From assembly GCF_019916085.1 (NCBI RefSeq), contig NZ_CP049834.1:1348501-1412500 (forward strand): DNA of 64,000 nucleotides, written 5' to 3'. The notes beneath the pieces are model-generated. The model had not been told where the DNA came from. It saw only the letters and a list, made by a program, of their open reading frames with translations, and did no database searches. The DNA is from Aquirufa lenticrescens (GTDB lineage: Bacteria > Bacteroidota > Bacteroidia > Cytophagales > Spirosomataceae). Each line of letters begins with the position of its first letter. Position 1 is the stretch's first letter. Shown piece by piece: positions 8,722-17,775 of the stretch. A program made the position numbers and the translations under genes.

Positions 8722-9240
8722 TTATTCTTCTGCTTTTTCAAAGCCGATACCACCAAGTGGTAATGTCATATACATATTCTGAATATCGCTTTTTAATCGA
8801 TTGTTTAATTCCTCGAAACTAGTGTAAGTTGAAAGGGCTAAATCATTCCCTTTCCATTGTTTATAAGTTCCTCCGTAATAAGGAATGACTATCCACTTGT
8901 AAGCTTTTGGGTCACGTTTAGGAGTGGTCCACATAGGTTTTGACTTTAGGATGGCTGATTTTACAACAGCAAAAACTGGTTTATATAGCCCTCCAATATA
9001 TTGGACATCAGTTATATCTCCAGAACCATGAATTTTGAAAATCAAAAAACTAAAGCTTGCCATCTGTGATTCCTCTGTTGAAAAATTCTGTTCTAAGAAT
9101 TTAATGAAATAAAAGGACGTATTAGCTTCTTTGAAATAGAATTCATTCGGCTTTTTGGCTGTTTGCGCTAAGGCACTAATGCTTAATAATAAGCCTAATA
9201 AGGCGCCTGCTATCTTATTTTTAGTTACAATGCGTTCCAT
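8722..9240 (-). CDS. Hypothetical exported protein
   Basis: A 172-residue protein of no family I recognise. A hydrophobic segment at about residues 10-24 ending in 'SALAQ' is a probable Sec signal peptide. The mature part has 'HGSGDITDVQYIGG' and 'WIVIPYYGGTYKQW', which resemble a TonB C-terminal-like or energy-transducer-like small beta domain ('G.I.DV...' followed by 'P.K..G..V.....IP..F'), but the match is weak. The ATG overlaps the upstream HExxH lipoprotein gene by 20 bases, so the two are likely coupled. Codon use is AT-rich compared with ggt and the RND operon on either side, which suggests later acquisition. Confidence 0.7.
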   Translation of the reverse strand: MERIVTKNKIAGALLGLLLSISALAQTAKKPNEFYFKEANTSFYFIKFLEQNFSTEESQMASFSFLIFKIHGSGDITDVQYIGGLYKPVFAVVKSAILKSKPMWTTPKRDPKAYKWIVIPYYGGTYKQWKGNDLALSTYTSFEELNNRLKSDIQNMYMTLPLGGIGFEKAEE

Positions 9241-10414
9241 AATTTTTTCCCGTTGTAAAGTTTGATTCTGTTTGACGTATTAATAATTCGGATAAAGAGG
9301 GATCGTTCTTAATGATCTGTTGGTATTGAAGTGTTTCGCCTAATCCTGCTAAAGAAATTATGAATGCTTCCCTTTCATCTAGTCCATACAACTGACTTAT
9401 GAAAAAAGCCATTGGGTTTATAAATTTATCTACCATTTCAATATGATCATAATTGTCAATTTTGGGGTCTTCTAGAATAACTTTATGAAGCATTTCATGC
9501 ATAATCACTTTTGCAATGAATTCTTTGGATGCATTTTCCAATAAATGAGTGTTTAGTGAGATTATGCCTCCTTCGTTCTTTCCGTAATATCCTTTTGTTT
9601 TTCCATTATACTGTTCAAATAAGGTCATTTCTTTTATTCTAAAATTGAATATTGGAATGTATTTTGTCTCTTTGAATAAACTAAGTATCCCTGCAATTTC
9701 CCCATAGATGTTTTTCGATTGCATTTCATTTAATACGGCAATTAAACATTCATTGGTTAGCTCACTACTTATTTCGCTGTAATTGTAGTCTTTAAAGCTT
9801 ACGTCGGAGGGTTCACCAGATGATCCTCCACCTCCTGAAAAATTCATCGAATCCATAAAGGTGAATACGACATTAGTGTAAATACCCCCACCTCCAAAAC
9901 TTAAAAATCCCCAATCCGATGGACGAAGTCTAACCCCAATGCAAATGTACTCAGCCAAATCACCTCTTTCAACTAATGGAGAGGCTTCATCATTCATCTC
10001 TCTCATTGAGATTTTTTTTCCTTTCGTAGGACGGCCTTTTGTGTTAGCGATAATCCCATTTTTTAATATTTGACCATTCAAAGAGCTAATTTTTATCTCT
10101 AATCCTGCTTGGGTAACATTAAATTCCTTGTAGAAGGCATCCTTTTTTCCATTAGTTTGAAAAATAAATAATTCCTTTAATCCACTTTTTGTTGAAACAG
10201 GAATCTCAAAGGCAATCGAACTATCTTGCAGTGGATGCGCTTTCCAATTTTCCCAAATTACAGATTCTCGCATTTCAGGTTGGGTATTTATTTCATACCA
10301 GGTCTGCAATGATTCTTTTGTATGGAGAGGCTCAAAGATAGATTCTTTATTACAGGAATAAAGAAAAAGGGTTAAGGTCAAGAATAAACTTGAGGTTTTG
10401 GAAAGATTTTTCAT
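9221..10414 (-). CDS. Lipoprotein with HExxH zinc-peptidase motif
   Basis: A 397-residue protein with a clear lipoprotein signal (C21 in 'LFLYSC'). Residues 306-310 read HEMLH inside a helix-like segment 'AKVIMHEMLHKVI', which is the zinc-binding HExxH motif of gluzincin/metzincin-type metallopeptidases. Further acidic and histidine residues follow ('DNYDHIEM', 'LDEREAF') that could give the third ligand. A glycine-rich stretch at 174-199 ('FGGGG', 'FSGGGGSSG') sits in the middle. No named family is recognised. It would sit in the cell envelope, facing periplasm or outside. The gene overlaps the 172-aa exported protein by 20 bases, and both are AT-rich and enclosed by a 24-bp direct repeat. 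Confidence 0.7.
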   Translation of the reverse strand: MKNLSKTSSLFLTLTLFLYSCNKESIFEPLHTKESLQTWYEINTQPEMRESVIWENWKAHPLQDSSIAFEIPVSTKSGLKELFIFQTNGKKDAFYKEFNVTQAGLEIKISSLNGQILKNGIIANTKGRPTKGKKISMREMNDEASPLVERGDLAEYICIGVRLRPSDWGFLSFGGGGIYTNVVFTFMDSMNFSGGGGSSGEPSDVSFKDYNYSEISSELTNECLIAVLNEMQSKNIYGEIAGILSLFKETKYIPIFNFRIKEMTLFEQYNGKTKGYYGKNEGGIISLNTHLLENASKEFIAKVIMHEMLHKVILEDPKIDNYDHIEMVDKFINPMAFFISQLYGLDEREAFIISLAGLGETLQYQQIIKNDPSLSELLIRQTESNFTTGKNYGTHCN

Positions 10415-10537
10415 GTGCTAAAATTTTGAATGATGATGTCGTTATTGACGTATTTATCAAAATAATAGAACAGAAGAAGCGACTACCTTCTTCGACAATG
10501 TACATAGAATTATGTGTTCCGCAACACCCTTACACAA

Positions 10538-10561
10538 AAACAAAAAACCCCTAGACCTTCG
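10538..10561. repeat. 24-bp direct repeat, copy 2
   Basis: Exact second copy of 8681-8704 in the same orientation. Here it forms part of the intact terminator that follows the RND permease gene. Confidence 0.85.
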
Positions 10562-10572
10562 TCTAGGGGTTT
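10545..10572 (-). terminator. Rho-independent terminator of the RND efflux operon
   Basis: A perfect 12-bp stem (AAACCCCTAGAC with GTCTAGGGGTTT, loop CTTC) followed on the minus strand by a T-rich tract. It lies 29 bases after the RND permease stop. Confidence 0.9.
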
Positions 10573-10601
10573 CTGCATTCTTGAACCCAATATGTATTAC
10601 A

Positions 10602-13600
10602 CTACACTGTCTTTGTAAACCATTTCTGCTTGATACGCTCCGAGATGTAGTACATACATGGAACGATTACGAGCGTTAAAATGGTCGAGAACGTTAATCC
10701 GAAGATGATCGTCCAAGCTAAGATTCCCCAGAATACCGCGGAATCAGAACCAATGAAGATGTGCGGATTTAGTTCGGTAAATAAGGTAACGAAGTCGATG
10801 CTTAAGCCTAATGCCAAAGGAATTAAGCCTAATACTGCCGCCGAAGCCGTTAACAATACCGGAGTTAACCGAATGCCACCACCTTCGATGATCGCCTCTT
10901 TCAAGTCGTAACCACGCTTGAAGCGAAGCTCTTCGATGAATTCGATCAATAGGATACCATTCTTCACCACGATACCTGCAAGGGCGATGATACCTACGCC
11001 GGACATAATCACGGAGAAGGTCATTCCGAAGGCCATAAAGCCTAATAATACCCCGATTAACGATAATAAGATCGTTGCGAAGATGATCAATGGCTTCACC
11101 GCAGAATTAAACTGCGTCGCTAGAATTAAGTAGATTAACACTAAGGCTGCTAAGAAAGCTACACCTAAAAAAGTGCCGGATTCTTTTTGGTCCTCTTGTT
11201 CTCCACCCATCCGAATCGTGTAACCTTGTGGCACCTCAAGTCCTTCGAAAAGTGTCGTTAATTCGCCTACGATTTCGTTCGCATTATAACCTTGCACCAC
11301 ATCTGAACCTAGGGTTACAACGCGTTCTTGGTTTTTGCGGTTGATTTGGCTGAAAGAAGTAGCGTAGCGAATATCAGCGATGGAGTTCAAAGGCACTTGG
11401 CGCAAGGCACCACCCATATTCATGTCGCGGTAAGTCACATTCATTTGCAACAACTTCTCGATTTGGTTGCGAGAATCTCCCTTCAAACGTAATTGAATAG
11501 GATATTCGTCTTTCGTATCGCGGAATTTAGAGATTTCAGCACCGAATAAACCGGTACGAACAGCCATCGCTACTTGAGCCGATGAAATGCCTTCGCGGGA
11601 CGCTTTTTCGCGGTCCACATCGATGATGATTTCCGGTTTGTTCGTCACTAAATCGGATTTCAATTCTTGAATTCCTTGGATGCCTTCTTTTACGATGGCT
11701 GCACGAACCTTTTTCTCTAAATCTTGTAAAACAGCGAAGTCATCTCCAGCGATTTCGATCGAAATGGGCTTTCCTGTAGGCGGGCCATTATTTTCTCTCT
11801 CGATGGCAATTTCTACGCCGGCTAATGGATTTTTGGCAAAATCAGCTTGAATTTTACTCAAAATTTCACTCGTTTTCACACCACCACGTAACTGCAATTT
11901 CTCGAAAGCAATCGTCACCTTACTTTTGTGAGGCGTTGCTCCACGATCTGGTTGCATCGGATCTCCAGCATTCTTTCCTACATTGGAAATAACGGAGTTC
12001 ACGATTTTGCTATACCCCTCTTTGTTCAAGAAAGCGAAGACACGCTTCTCGATCACTTTGGAAACCGAATCCGTAACGACCGCATCGGTACCAATCGGGT
12101 TTTTGGCATAAATATAGATGTAATCCGGATCGCCTGAAGGGAAGAAAACCACTTTAGGTTTCACCACACCCATTAATGCGATCGTGAAGATCAACAAGAA
12201 GAAAGAGGCAATCGTTGCGTAAATCGGACGCTTGCCCATTAATACCCACGAAATCAACTTGCGGTAATTCGTCTTGAAATTAGGCAAGGTAGTCTCTTGG
12301 AAAGGCACAATCCATTTCGGTGTGATCACAAAGTGATTAAATACATACAGGATGATGCACAACACAAAGAAGTTTCCAATGCCAAAGTGACCCAAGCCGA
12401 AGCCCATCACATAGCCGAAAACGGCTAAGCTCAACAAAATAAACACGGTACGACGGATATCAGCAAACTTAGGCGCCTTCACATCGTTCACTTCTTCATC
12501 GTGACGCTTCATAAACGTAATCGCGAACACCGGGTTCATGACATAAGCCACAAAAAGCGACGCAAAAAGCGTAATGATCAACGTGATAGGCAAGTATTTC
12601 ATAAACTCACCCACGATCCCTGGCCAGAATAATAAAGGCAAGAATGGCGAAATCGTCGTTAACGTTCCTGATAATACCGGTACGAATACCTCAGAAGCGG
12701 CTAATTTCACCGACTCTGTAATGGTCAATTTCTTGAAGTTATTGAACAAACGGTGCGCATTTTCGATGACCACAATCGCATCATCCACCACAATACCTAG
12801 TCCTAAAAGGAAACCAAATAGAACGATAGTGTTTAAGCTAAAGTCTAGCGAAGGCATGAATAAGAAGGTTAACAGAGCCGATAAAGGCACGGATAGACCC
12901 ACAAAAACCGCATCTCTAACGCCCATAAAGAACATTAATACGATAACCACAAATAAGAATCCAAGGATTACTGTGTTAATCAAATCAGCTAAATCGCCAC
13001 GCGTACGTTCCGATTGATCCGCCGTCGTAGTGACCGTTAATCCCGCTGGATAACGCGTTTCTTTGAAATCTTCGATGGTTGCTTCAATGCGATCAGCCGC
13101 TGCGATGAGGTTCGCCCCAGAACGTTTAATGACGTTCAAGGTGATCACGGATTTGTTGTTCAAACGCGCAAAATCCTGCTTCTCTTCATAACTGTCCTTC
13201 ACCTCAGCCACATCCTTTAAGCGGACACGCGCACCGGTAGAAGAACCGATCATTAAATTAGCTAATTGATCAATGGACTTTAACTCCCCAGTCACCCGAA
13301 GTGAACGACGCACTCCATTCACCGGTAAATCACCGCCCGAAATGTTCACGTTTTCTCCTTGAACGGCTGATTGAATATCATAGAATGTCAAACCATAACT
13401 CTGCATCTTGTACAAATCCAGGTTGATTTGGATCTCTCTTTTCAAGGCACCGATGATGTCTACGCGGTTAATTTCCGGCATACCCTCGATCTCGTCTTGT
13501 AAATCCTCTGCGTATTTCTTCAACTTATCGAGTGGATAATCCCCCGCGATGTTGATGTTCATAATCGGGAATTCAGAAAAGTTTACCTCAGCGACAGAAG

Positions 13601-14030
13601 GCTCGCGTGTTAAGTCTTTCGGCAAATCGGCAATCGCTTTGTCCACCGCATCTTGCGTACGTTGTTTCGCGATGGGGACGGTGACGTCCGTGTTGAATTC
13701 AACGATGATGACCGAAATATCTTGCAAAGCATTCGACTTCACACGCTTTACGCCCGTGATTGATTTGATTTGCTTTTCGATCGGTTTATTGATCGTGTTT
13801 TCGATATCCGAGGGAGTCGTTCCTGCGTAGACCGTTTGGATGACCATTTGTGGCACCACGATGTCTGGGAATTGTTCCTTAGGTAAGCTCGAATAGATTC
13901 CCATCCCCGCCACAAAAATGATGAACGTGAAGATGTAAACCGTCGTGCGGTTTTGGGCTAACCAGCCCACCATGTTATAGATCAAGCCTTTGCCTTCTGG
14001 CAATTGCTCATTTTTGATATTTTTTTCCAT
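10602..14030 (-). CDS. RND efflux pump permease (AcrB/HAE1-like)
   Basis: A 1142-residue inner-membrane proton-driven transporter. TM1 follows residue 25, and the porter domain has the expected 'ADLINTVILGFLFVVIVLMF' membrane block near 345. TM4 carries the paired aspartates in 'LGIVVDDAIVVIENAHR', which are the proton-relay residues of RND pumps. A second large periplasmic loop and TM7-12 follow, ending in 'YYISERIKQKWF'. It is longer than AcrB (1049) because of an extra segment with two hydrophobic stretches around residues 515-555, after TM6. It is the last gene of a TetR-TolC-MFP-RND operon, 7 bases from the adaptor gene. The substrate is not evident. Confidence 0.93.
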   Translation of the reverse strand: MEKNIKNEQLPEGKGLIYNMVGWLAQNRTTVYIFTFIIFVAGMGIYSSLPKEQFPDIVVPQMVIQTVYAGTTPSDIENTINKPIEKQIKSITGVKRVKSNALQDISVIIVEFNTDVTVPIAKQRTQDAVDKAIADLPKDLTREPSVAEVNFSEFPIMNINIAGDYPLDKLKKYAEDLQDEIEGMPEINRVDIIGALKREIQINLDLYKMQSYGLTFYDIQSAVQGENVNISGGDLPVNGVRRSLRVTGELKSIDQLANLMIGSSTGARVRLKDVAEVKDSYEEKQDFARLNNKSVITLNVIKRSGANLIAAADRIEATIEDFKETRYPAGLTVTTTADQSERTRGDLADLINTVILGFLFVVIVLMFFMGVRDAVFVGLSVPLSALLTFLFMPSLDFSLNTIVLFGFLLGLGIVVDDAIVVIENAHRLFNNFKKLTITESVKLAASEVFVPVLSGTLTTISPFLPLLFWPGIVGEFMKYLPITLIITLFASLFVAYVMNPVFAITFMKRHDEEVNDVKAPKFADIRRTVFILLSLAVFGYVMGFGLGHFGIGNFFVLCIILYVFNHFVITPKWIVPFQETTLPNFKTNYRKLISWVLMGKRPIYATIASFFLLIFTIALMGVVKPKVVFFPSGDPDYIYIYAKNPIGTDAVVTDSVSKVIEKRVFAFLNKEGYSKIVNSVISNVGKNAGDPMQPDRGATPHKSKVTIAFEKLQLRGGVKTSEILSKIQADFAKNPLAGVEIAIERENNGPPTGKPISIEIAGDDFAVLQDLEKKVRAAIVKEGIQGIQELKSDLVTNKPEIIIDVDREKASREGISSAQVAMAVRTGLFGAEISKFRDTKDEYPIQLRLKGDSRNQIEKLLQMNVTYRDMNMGGALRQVPLNSIADIRYATSFSQINRKNQERVVTLGSDVVQGYNANEIVGELTTLFEGLEVPQGYTIRMGGEQEDQKESGTFLGVAFLAALVLIYLILATQFNSAVKPLIIFATILLSLIGVLLGFMAFGMTFSVIMSGVGIIALAGIVVKNGILLIEFIEELRFKRGYDLKEAIIEGGGIRLTPVLLTASAAVLGLIPLALGLSIDFVTLFTELNPHIFIGSDSAVFWGILAWTIIFGLTFSTILTLVIVPCMYYISERIKQKWFTKTV

Positions 14031-14037
14031 TTTCTAC

Positions 14038-15147
14038 TTAGAAAGAGATGGCTGTACCATCCACTAAATCTTGAAATCCTTGTGTAATAAGTGAATCGCC
14101 CGCCTTTAATCCGTCTGTGATCTCCGCTTGACCGTTGTAGGTTAAGCCGATCGTAATTTGACGTGCACGTGCTACTTTTTTACCATTTTCCTCTACCGCG
14201 ACATACACTAAATTACCTTTTTCGGTCTTTTGGATGATGTTTTCGCTGATCACGATCGCATTTTTCTTCGATGTATCGTTGATGTTAATCACCGCTAATA
14301 AGTTCGGCTTTAATTCACCACCTGCGTTCGGGATGCGTGCTTCGATGTCAAACGTACGAGTTAATGGGTTCACCATTTTAGACACTAATGAGATGCGCGC
14401 CTTTAATTCCTTGTTTAAATCGGGGAATTTGATGCTGATTTCGTCGCCTTGCTTCACGGTTCCTACATACGAATCCGCAATTTTAGCTGCGATCTTTAAG
14501 TTGCCTAAGTTCACGATTTGAACGATAGGTACACCAGGAGCGCCCATTTCACCTGCTTTTTGGCGAACTAATTCAATCGTTCCTGAGATCGGAGCTGTTA
14601 CACGAGATAAACCTAATTGCGCTTTCAAGGTCACGATTCTTTTTTCCAATGACTCCATGTTCGACTTCGCGCTCAAGTATTGAACTTCCGTTCCGATTTG
14701 TTGATCCCAAAGCGCTTTTTGCTTCGTATAGATCGTCTTCGCTAACGATAATTGCTGACGAACTTCTTCTAATGACTCCTTTAAGATGTTGTTGTCCAAA
14801 GTCGCAATCAATTGGCCTTTAGACACCGACTGTCCCGCCACTACTGGCAATGACAAAATCACACCACCCGTTTGTGGGCTAACTAAAACCGTGTTTTCAG
14901 CGACTACATTTCCTTGTGCTTCTACGAAGTGCTGGAAGTTTTGTGGAGCTAATGGGCTCACGCTTACCGTGATGACCTTCGCAGTTGCTTGCTCTGAAGG
15001 CTTACCTACTTCTTTCTCCAAAGCAGCAATCTTTGCTTGGATTTCTTTTTCCTGACTCTTCAAGTCAGCTAATTCTTGCTTCTTATCTTTCGATCCGCAT
15101 GCCGCGAATAAAATGATTCCACTTAGGAGGATGGCTATTTTTTTCAT
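14038..15147 (-). CDS. RND periplasmic adaptor (membrane fusion) lipoprotein
   Basis: A 369-residue adaptor linking the RND permease to the outer-membrane channel. A lipobox places the lipidated cysteine at residue 17 ('LFAACGSK'). A short coiled coil at about 27-52 ('ELADLKSQEKEIQAKIAAL') precedes the first half-lipoyl domain ('GNVVAENTVLVSPQTGGVI'). A helical hairpin at about 118-175, the second half-lipoyl segment ('VTAPISGTIELVRQKAGE') and the beta-barrel region with 'ARIPNAGGELKPNLLA' follow. This order is the usual one for HlyD/AcrA-type adaptors. Spacing to both neighbours is 7 bases, showing one operon. Confidence 0.92.
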   Translation of the reverse strand: MKKIAILLSGIILFAACGSKDKKQELADLKSQEKEIQAKIAALEKEVGKPSEQATAKVITVSVSPLAPQNFQHFVEAQGNVVAENTVLVSPQTGGVILSLPVVAGQSVSKGQLIATLDNNILKESLEEVRQQLSLAKTIYTKQKALWDQQIGTEVQYLSAKSNMESLEKRIVTLKAQLGLSRVTAPISGTIELVRQKAGEMGAPGVPIVQIVNLGNLKIAAKIADSYVGTVKQGDEISIKFPDLNKELKARISLVSKMVNPLTRTFDIEARIPNAGGELKPNLLAVININDTSKKNAIVISENIIQKTEKGNLVYVAVEENGKKVARARQITIGLTYNGQAEITDGLKAGDSLITQGFQDLVDGTAISF

Positions 15148-15154
15148 GATTCTA

Positions 15155-16495
15155 TTAGTCTATGTATAGTGTACCGTTTGCTTTTTCTAATTCCACTTTC
15201 GCTACTAGGGCATTGTAAAGGGCCGTAAAATAGTTCGCTTGTGATTCTTTAATGGATGATTCTGCGTTCAAAACCTCTAAGTTTGAACCTACCCCTTGTT
15301 GGTATTTCACACGAGTCACGCGCGAAATCTCATTCGCTAAGTCTAGGTTCGCTTTTTGTTCTTTCATCGATTCCAACGCATTCTTCATCGTGATGCTCGC
15401 CTGAGAACGTTGTAAGTCGATGGACGACTTTAACAAGCTGTAAGACTGGCGCACCTTTTGTAAGTTGTTTGCTGATTGAACCGCTTTGTATTTCTTCGAA
15501 AATCCGTCAAAAATTGGGATTTGCAAGGCCACCGTAATCGCTGCATTATCGAACCATTGTTTGGTTACCAAATCACTGAAAGCATTCGCTCCCGCGTTAT
15601 AACCATAGTTTGCGTTCAACACTAATCGAGGTAAATAACCTGCCTTGATGCTCTTCAAATCTAGTTCGGCTAAGTTCTCTTGTGTCTGCAAGATCGAATA
15701 CTCGATGCGGTTCGCATAATTGAAATCACCTGCTGCATTGGTATTAAACGTCGCTAATTCCACTTTCTCTAAGCTCTCGCTCAAGCGAATCGGCTCTTCC
15801 ATTGGGAAACCCATTTGGAATTTTAATAAAGCATAGCTCAATTCTTGTAAGCGATTCACATTCTCTAATTCCGTACGAAGGTTATTCGCTTGCACGTCTA
15901 AACGCTGTACATCAATTTTTTCAACGAAACCTTGCTTGTTTAATTCGCGTGTTTCCTTCAATAAGGTATCTAAGCGAGCTACATTTAAGGCTAAAAGGCT
16001 TTGGCGTTTTTCATTTACTAAAATCCCGTAATAGGCCTTCGTCACATTCTCCGCTACTTGTTGCTTTGATTGGGTAACTGACTTAACGGCAAGGTCCTTG
16101 TAAACGGTAGAGGCCTTCAAGCCTAATAGATAGGAACCGTCAAAAACCAGTTGGCTCAATCCAACACTCGCAAAACCGGAGTTATCTACACCGAATTTCG
16201 CTGCGATTAATTCTCCATCTGCAGCCGCAGGGTTGAATAATTTAGCTGGAATGAACGCACGTTGTAAGACGATGTTGTTCGTCAAAGCAACAGAGCCATT
16301 CACTTGTGGCAAGCCCATCGCTTTGATTTCATTGATCTTCGCACCTGCATTTTGCAAGTCGATTTGGCTATTTTTTACTTGAACTTGGTGCGTGATCGCA
16401 TAGTCTACCGCCTGCTTTAGGCTGTAGGATTGTGCTTGCACTGCCCAGGAGGTCAGTAAAAATAGACCGACGTAGATTTTTCTTAGGCGGATCAT
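15155..16495 (-). CDS. TolC-family outer membrane efflux channel
   Basis: A 446-residue exported protein with a Sec signal peptide ending near 'AVQAQ' (residues 18-22). The mature part is dominated by long helical heptad-like stretches ('NSQIDLQNAGAKINEIKAMGLPQVNG', quoted in parts in TolC families as 'A.I...KS..LP.L'), present twice: near residues 42-66 and again near 277-300 ('LDLKSIKAGYLPRLVL'). This internal duplication is typical of outer membrane efflux proteins. It should form a trimeric channel with the adjacent adaptor and RND permease. Its stop abuts the adaptor gene by 7 bases, and its start shares a base with the TetR gene's stop. Confidence 0.92.
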   Translation of the reverse strand: MIRLRKIYVGLFLLTSWAVQAQSYSLKQAVDYAITHQVQVKNSQIDLQNAGAKINEIKAMGLPQVNGSVALTNNIVLQRAFIPAKLFNPAAADGELIAAKFGVDNSGFASVGLSQLVFDGSYLLGLKASTVYKDLAVKSVTQSKQQVAENVTKAYYGILVNEKRQSLLALNVARLDTLLKETRELNKQGFVEKIDVQRLDVQANNLRTELENVNRLQELSYALLKFQMGFPMEEPIRLSESLEKVELATFNTNAAGDFNYANRIEYSILQTQENLAELDLKSIKAGYLPRLVLNANYGYNAGANAFSDLVTKQWFDNAAITVALQIPIFDGFSKKYKAVQSANNLQKVRQSYSLLKSSIDLQRSQASITMKNALESMKEQKANLDLANEISRVTRVKYQQGVGSNLEVLNAESSIKESQANYFTALYNALVAKVELEKANGTLYID

Positions 16496-17097
16496 TAGTT
16501 TAAATTGTTTTGGTAAGATGTGTAAAGTGTTAAACCTTTTTCAGTTAAAATGCCTCGCATGAAAATGTCCATCAGTGTTAGCTGGGTATCATACAAGGAT
16601 AATTTATTGTTCGGATAAAAATCAGGGTTGAAGGCTAAATCCACTTCGGCCATGCGCAAGCGAGCTAATAATTCGAAATCAATATCATTTCTGAAATACC
16701 CGAATTGCGCCCCCTTCTTAAAGTCTGCGATTAGGTTTTCGTTAATGTATTTCTCTCCGTGATTCTTGAATAATTGAAAAGCGGTAGGGAAGAATTTTTG
16801 GATTTCAAAAAGCAAACGAGGGTTCATCTGCACTAGCATATCCTTCACCATCTCGAAAGACTTAAACATCTTTTCGATGACATTCGAATACAACTTATCC
16901 AGCTCCTCCCATTTCTTCATATCCTGCTCTACGAATGATTTTACAACCTCGTACACCATGGAATCCTTATCCGGAAAATGTTGATAAATCGTTTTTTTAG
17001 AAATCCCTAATTCGCTCGCAATCGCATCCATCGTCACGGTCTTGACCCCGTAGCGGAAGAATAATTCAGTTCCTTTTTCTAGAATGCGCGATTTCAT
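16495..17097 (-). CDS. TetR/AcrR-family transcriptional regulator of the efflux operon
   Basis: A 200-residue regulator whose N-terminal HTH reads 'ILEKGTELFFRYGVKTVTMD' then 'AIASELGISKKTIYQHFPDK' at about residues 5-45, a standard TetR DNA-binding domain. The C-terminal helical domain would bind an unknown ligand. It is the promoter-proximal gene of the efflux operon, so it likely controls its own transcription and that of the pump. An inverted repeat 40 bases upstream (17137-17160) is a candidate operator. The gene uses the ATG at 17097, which begins the HTH domain at the usual distance. Confidence 0.92.
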   Translation of the reverse strand: MKSRILEKGTELFFRYGVKTVTMDAIASELGISKKTIYQHFPDKDSMVYEVVKSFVEQDMKKWEELDKLYSNVIEKMFKSFEMVKDMLVQMNPRLLFEIQKFFPTAFQLFKNHGEKYINENLIADFKKGAQFGYFRNDIDFELLARLRMAEVDLAFNPDFYPNNKLSLYDTQLTLMDIFMRGILTEKGLTLYTSYQNNLN

Positions 17098-17136
17098 TTG
17101 CTAAGCCCGTTGATTTATCGGGAAGCAAAACTATGG

Positions 17137-17160
17137 AAACTTTTGGAGACTACAAAGTTT
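17137..17160. promoter_or_regulatory. Candidate TetR operator
   Basis: Seven-base arms AAACTTT and AAAGTTT are separated by 10 bases, a spacing and size common for TetR-family operators. It lies 40 bases upstream of the tetR start, in the only gap before the efflux operon. Assignment rests on position and symmetry alone. Confidence 0.5.
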
Positions 17161-17199
17161 TCTTGTATTATTTTAAGATTACCGGCCGGTTAAATTTGA

Positions 17200-17709
17200 T
17201 TAACGGCCAAAATCATCCTGCAAACGGACGATATCCGATTCATCCGATGGGTGCTCCACATCCGTGTGTTGCCAAATCTCCGTCACCACTCCCCAATTGT
17301 CTAAACCGACCAAGCGATGGCGCATACCTGTGGGTAACGTAATCAATTCGCCTTCTTGATAAACGCCAGGAGCAGATTGCTCATCTGTCTCCGAGATTAC
17401 TACACCAACGGGTCCTGAATTCACTGTCCAAACCTCCGCTCTGCGGAAATGGTATTGCCAAGACAAACGCTTCTCTGGCGCCACCACTAAAAACTTAGGG
17501 CTTAGCTTCTGCGTAATCTGAATCGCATCCATGGAAAGCTGTGGAAAGTACTGTGCTGCAAATTTTGCCGCCTGTGTTTCATCTAACACAAAGAAACCTC
17601 CCCAAGGGCGGTTGTGGTCTTTGTCGATAATCGTATAACCTTGAGAAAGGATGTAAGCCTCGACTTGTGCGAAGACTTCAGTAGCGGGTGTTGATGCAGA
17701 AAATTTCAT
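17200..17709 (-). CDS. Cupin protein of the mannose-6-phosphate isomerase type II group
   Basis: A 169-residue cytoplasmic cupin. 'RPWGGFFVLDE' near residue 39 and 'PEKRLSWQYHFRRAEVWTVNSGP' (spanning about 79-101) match the type II phosphomannose isomerase-like cupin, with 'GELITLPTGMRHRL' as the second cupin motif. In many Bacteroidota such proteins are labelled phosphoheptose isomerase or ManC C-terminal-like. Metal-ligand histidines are partly changed: the usual 'YHxHRxE' reads 'YHFRRAE', so the metal site may be altered. A hairpin overlapping its stop (17184-17208) may help end transcription. Its promoter element lies at 17714-17721. Confidence 0.72.
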   Translation of the reverse strand: MKFSASTPATEVFAQVEAYILSQGYTIIDKDHNRPWGGFFVLDETQAAKFAAQYFPQLSMDAIQITQKLSPKFLVVAPEKRLSWQYHFRRAEVWTVNSGPVGVVISETDEQSAPGVYQEGELITLPTGMRHRLVGLDNWGVVTEIWQHTDVEHPSDESDIVRLQDDFGR

Positions 17710-17713
17710 AGTA

Positions 17714-17721
17714 CAAAAATA
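17714..17721 (-). promoter_or_regulatory. -7 element of the cupin gene
   Basis: TATTTTTG on the minus strand fits the Bacteroidota consensus TAnnTTTG. It is only 5 bases upstream of the start ATG (17709), so the mRNA would be nearly leaderless. Confidence 0.55.
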
Positions 17722-17726
17722 AAAAA

Positions 17727-17751
17727 AAGACGGGAGAGCGTCCCGTCTTTT
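17727..17751. terminator. Terminator after the Gfo/Idh/MocA gene
   Basis: A perfect hairpin AAGACGGGA / TCCCGTCTT with a short loop, flanked by A- and T-tracts on both sides. It lies downstream of the stop at 17776 on the minus strand and can work in either direction. Confidence 0.88.
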
Positions 17752-17775
17752 CTAATCTAATTATCGAATGGTCAC

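Noticed and set aside
17184-17208. Hairpin at the cupin gene stop as a terminator
   Set aside because: The stem is imperfect and no T-run follows on the minus strand, so it is only mentioned in the gene entry.
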